Source: Bacillota bacterium
GTDB taxonomy: Bacteria; Bacillota; Clostridia; DSM-8532
Direction: 5' to 3'
Assembly (NCBI GenBank): GCA_023415825.1
Contig: JAEZJF010000030.1
Span: 93,797 to 157,796 of the forward strand
DNA: 64,000 bases
The notes under the pieces were generated by a model that saw only the letters and a list, made by a program, of their open reading frames with translations, made no database searches and was not told the origin of the DNA. Shown here piece by piece: positions 62,655-64,000 of the stretch (positions are counted from its first letter, which is position 1; each line of letters starts with the position of its first letter). The position numbers and the translations under genes are program-made.

Positions 62655-64000
62655 AAAATATTACTACGCATACGTGAAGGGAACGACAGGCTTCATCGAG
62701 CCGACATGCGGCAGAATAAGAATTTTAGTCCACGTTCCCTGTAAAGGGAACGACCTGGCTCATCCAGGATGTCTATAGGCCTAAGATTCATTTCAATCCA
62801 CGTCCCCTGTAAAGGGAACGACTCGCCCGGGCAACCTCTCTGGTATTTTCAGCGTAAATTTCAATCCACGTTCCCTGTAAAGGGAACGACCACTCCATGA
62901 TATCGGTCATAACGCCCAGGCGTGAATTTCAATCCACGCTCCCTGTAAAGGGAACGACCGCTGCATTTGTGGCCATGTCAGTTAATCCCTTGAATTTCAA
63001 TCCACGTTCCCTGTAAAGGGAACGACTTAAATTCTTCTGGGTCCTTATTATATAAACTACCATTTCAATCCACTTTCCCTGTAAAGGGAACGACCACCGG
63101 TGGATTTTTACCTGACATCTTTCAAAACATTTCAATCCACGTTCCCTGTAAAGGGAACGACGGCAGCTCTCCAGGGCATCCGACGTTTACTATTTATTTC
63201 AATCCACGTTCCCTGTAAAGGGAACGACGGATCAGGAAATCGCAAAGGAGGGGCTACGATGATTATTTCAATCCACGTTCCCTGTAAAGGGAACGACTTT
63301 CAAAACTATTCACCATGTTCCAGGCGGAAGTATTTCAATCCACGTTCCCTGTAAAGGGAACGACACAATATGCGTTTGATACGGATGTGGCCGGGATACA
63401 ATTTCAATCCACGTTCCCTGTAAAGGGAACGACTTGACCGCTACCAGTATTCCATCATAGTCATTACTATTTCAATCCACGTTCCCTGTAAAGGGAACGA
63501 CCAAAGGGACTCTTATTGGAGATTAGATCGTTAATAATTTCAATCCACGTTCCCTGTAAAGGGAACGACCATACATTAAAGTTCCTCATATTCTCTTAAT
63601 ATTATTTCAATCCACGTTCCCTGTAAAGGGAACGACCTAAAACAAAGAAAATATGTCGCTAAAGATAACATTTCAATCCACGTTCCCTGTAAAGGGAACG
63701 ACAGGTCACCATGGCGCCCATCCATACATATGCCACGTATTTCAATCCACGTTCCCTGTAAAGGGAACGACTCAACCGGCATATCCTCGATCTTGTTTAA
63801 CTTAAATTTCAATCCACGTTCCCTGTAAAGGGAACGACTTTTTCTATACCCAAAATTACGCCCAACCATAGGCATTTCAATCCACGTTCCCTGTAAAGGG
63901 AACGACATATACACATAGCCGTCACTTTTCCTCATGTAGCATTTCAATCCACGTTCCCTGTAAAGGGAACGACCCAGAGCAAAACGCACTATACGCAAGT
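62655..64000 (-). CRISPR. CRISPR array, 19 repeats plus one remnant; continues past right edge
   Basis: Repeats of 33 bp start at 62722 and then every 66-69 bp to 63941-63973; 18 full spacers of 33-36 bp and one cut by the edge. Read on the minus strand, the repeat has GTCGTTCCC at its 5' end, a GTTCCCTTTACAGGGAAC hairpin and ends GTGGATTGAAAT, the style of type I-B/I-C systems. Degeneracy sits at the left: a decayed unit at 62655-62687, two changes in 62722-62754, and single changes at 62790, 62926 and 63062. The left end is therefore the trailer, and the leader and any cas genes lie beyond 64000. Confidence 0.98.

Noticed and set aside
62929..63998. Frames with repeated FPLQGTWIE-like or FNPRSL-like peptides
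   Set aside because: They are translations of CRISPR repeats, not proteins.

Overview
The window reads as a chromosome segment of a spore-former-related, low-to-moderate GC Firmicute of the class Clostridia. The evidence is a FapR-headed fatty-acid operon, two T-box leaders, a Spo0E-like peptide next to a SinR-like regulator, YesM/YesN-type two-component genes, strong AGGAGG ribosome sites with frequent GTG/TTG starts, and a CRISPR array whose repeat ends in ATTGAAAT. The species cannot be named from sequence alone. Most genes lie on the minus strand and no rRNA or tRNA gene was seen.

Left part (1-10.9 kb): a truncated rnc at the edge, then a metal-efflux module (HMA chaperone, P1B ATPase with a CPG motif, Crp/Fnr regulator, FNR-like box at about -41.5), then the lipid operon fapR-plsX-fabH-fabD-fabG-acpP-fabF, an orphan Flp-like pilin and recX. 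The metal module sits between fabF and rnc. 11.3-18.7 kb holds an N-acetylhexosaminidase/MBL/GNAT operon facing a sugar ABC transporter (SBP, two permeases, HAD phosphatase, no ATPase). 19-27 kb is a housekeeping block: recA (promoter plus LexA box), murJ, cinA, engB, recN, argR, nadK. 27-30.3 kb holds a GT-C membrane enzyme and a PadR/HAAS membrane pair.

30.4-36.8 kb holds a sensor kinase, a lone solute-binding lipoprotein and an AraC-type response regulator, flanked by two ferritin-like paralogues, and then a zinc-finger/HTH/DUF2087/GIY-YIG-like protein. 36.9-44.6 kb: a T-box-controlled archaeal-type MetRS, a zinc-ribbon membrane protein paired with a condensation-fold acyltransferase, and a YtrA-like GntR/ABC operon with a perfect operator and an apparent non-standard start codon. 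44.6-48.8 kb: an amino-sugar cluster (PIG-L deacetylase, ROK kinase, SIS isomerase/deaminase, GntR) with a DasR/NagR-like operator. 48.9-57.6 kb: T-box tyrS, an MFS exporter, the rng/DUF2344/radical-SAM set and a lipoprotein. 57.6-62.5 kb: kbl-tdh threonine degradation, spo0E-like/XRE pair, a second GNAT and serC. 62.65-64 kb: trailer end of a CRISPR array that continues past the right edge.

Themes: the hexosaminidase, the sugar ABC operon, the sensor/SBP set and the deacetylase-kinase-SIS-GntR cluster plausibly form a distributed amino-sugar (cell-wall or chitin) scavenging network, which is inference. Two families of short intergenic repeats are also present: a ~75-95 bp palindromic element at three sites and a 43-bp hairpin element at two sites.
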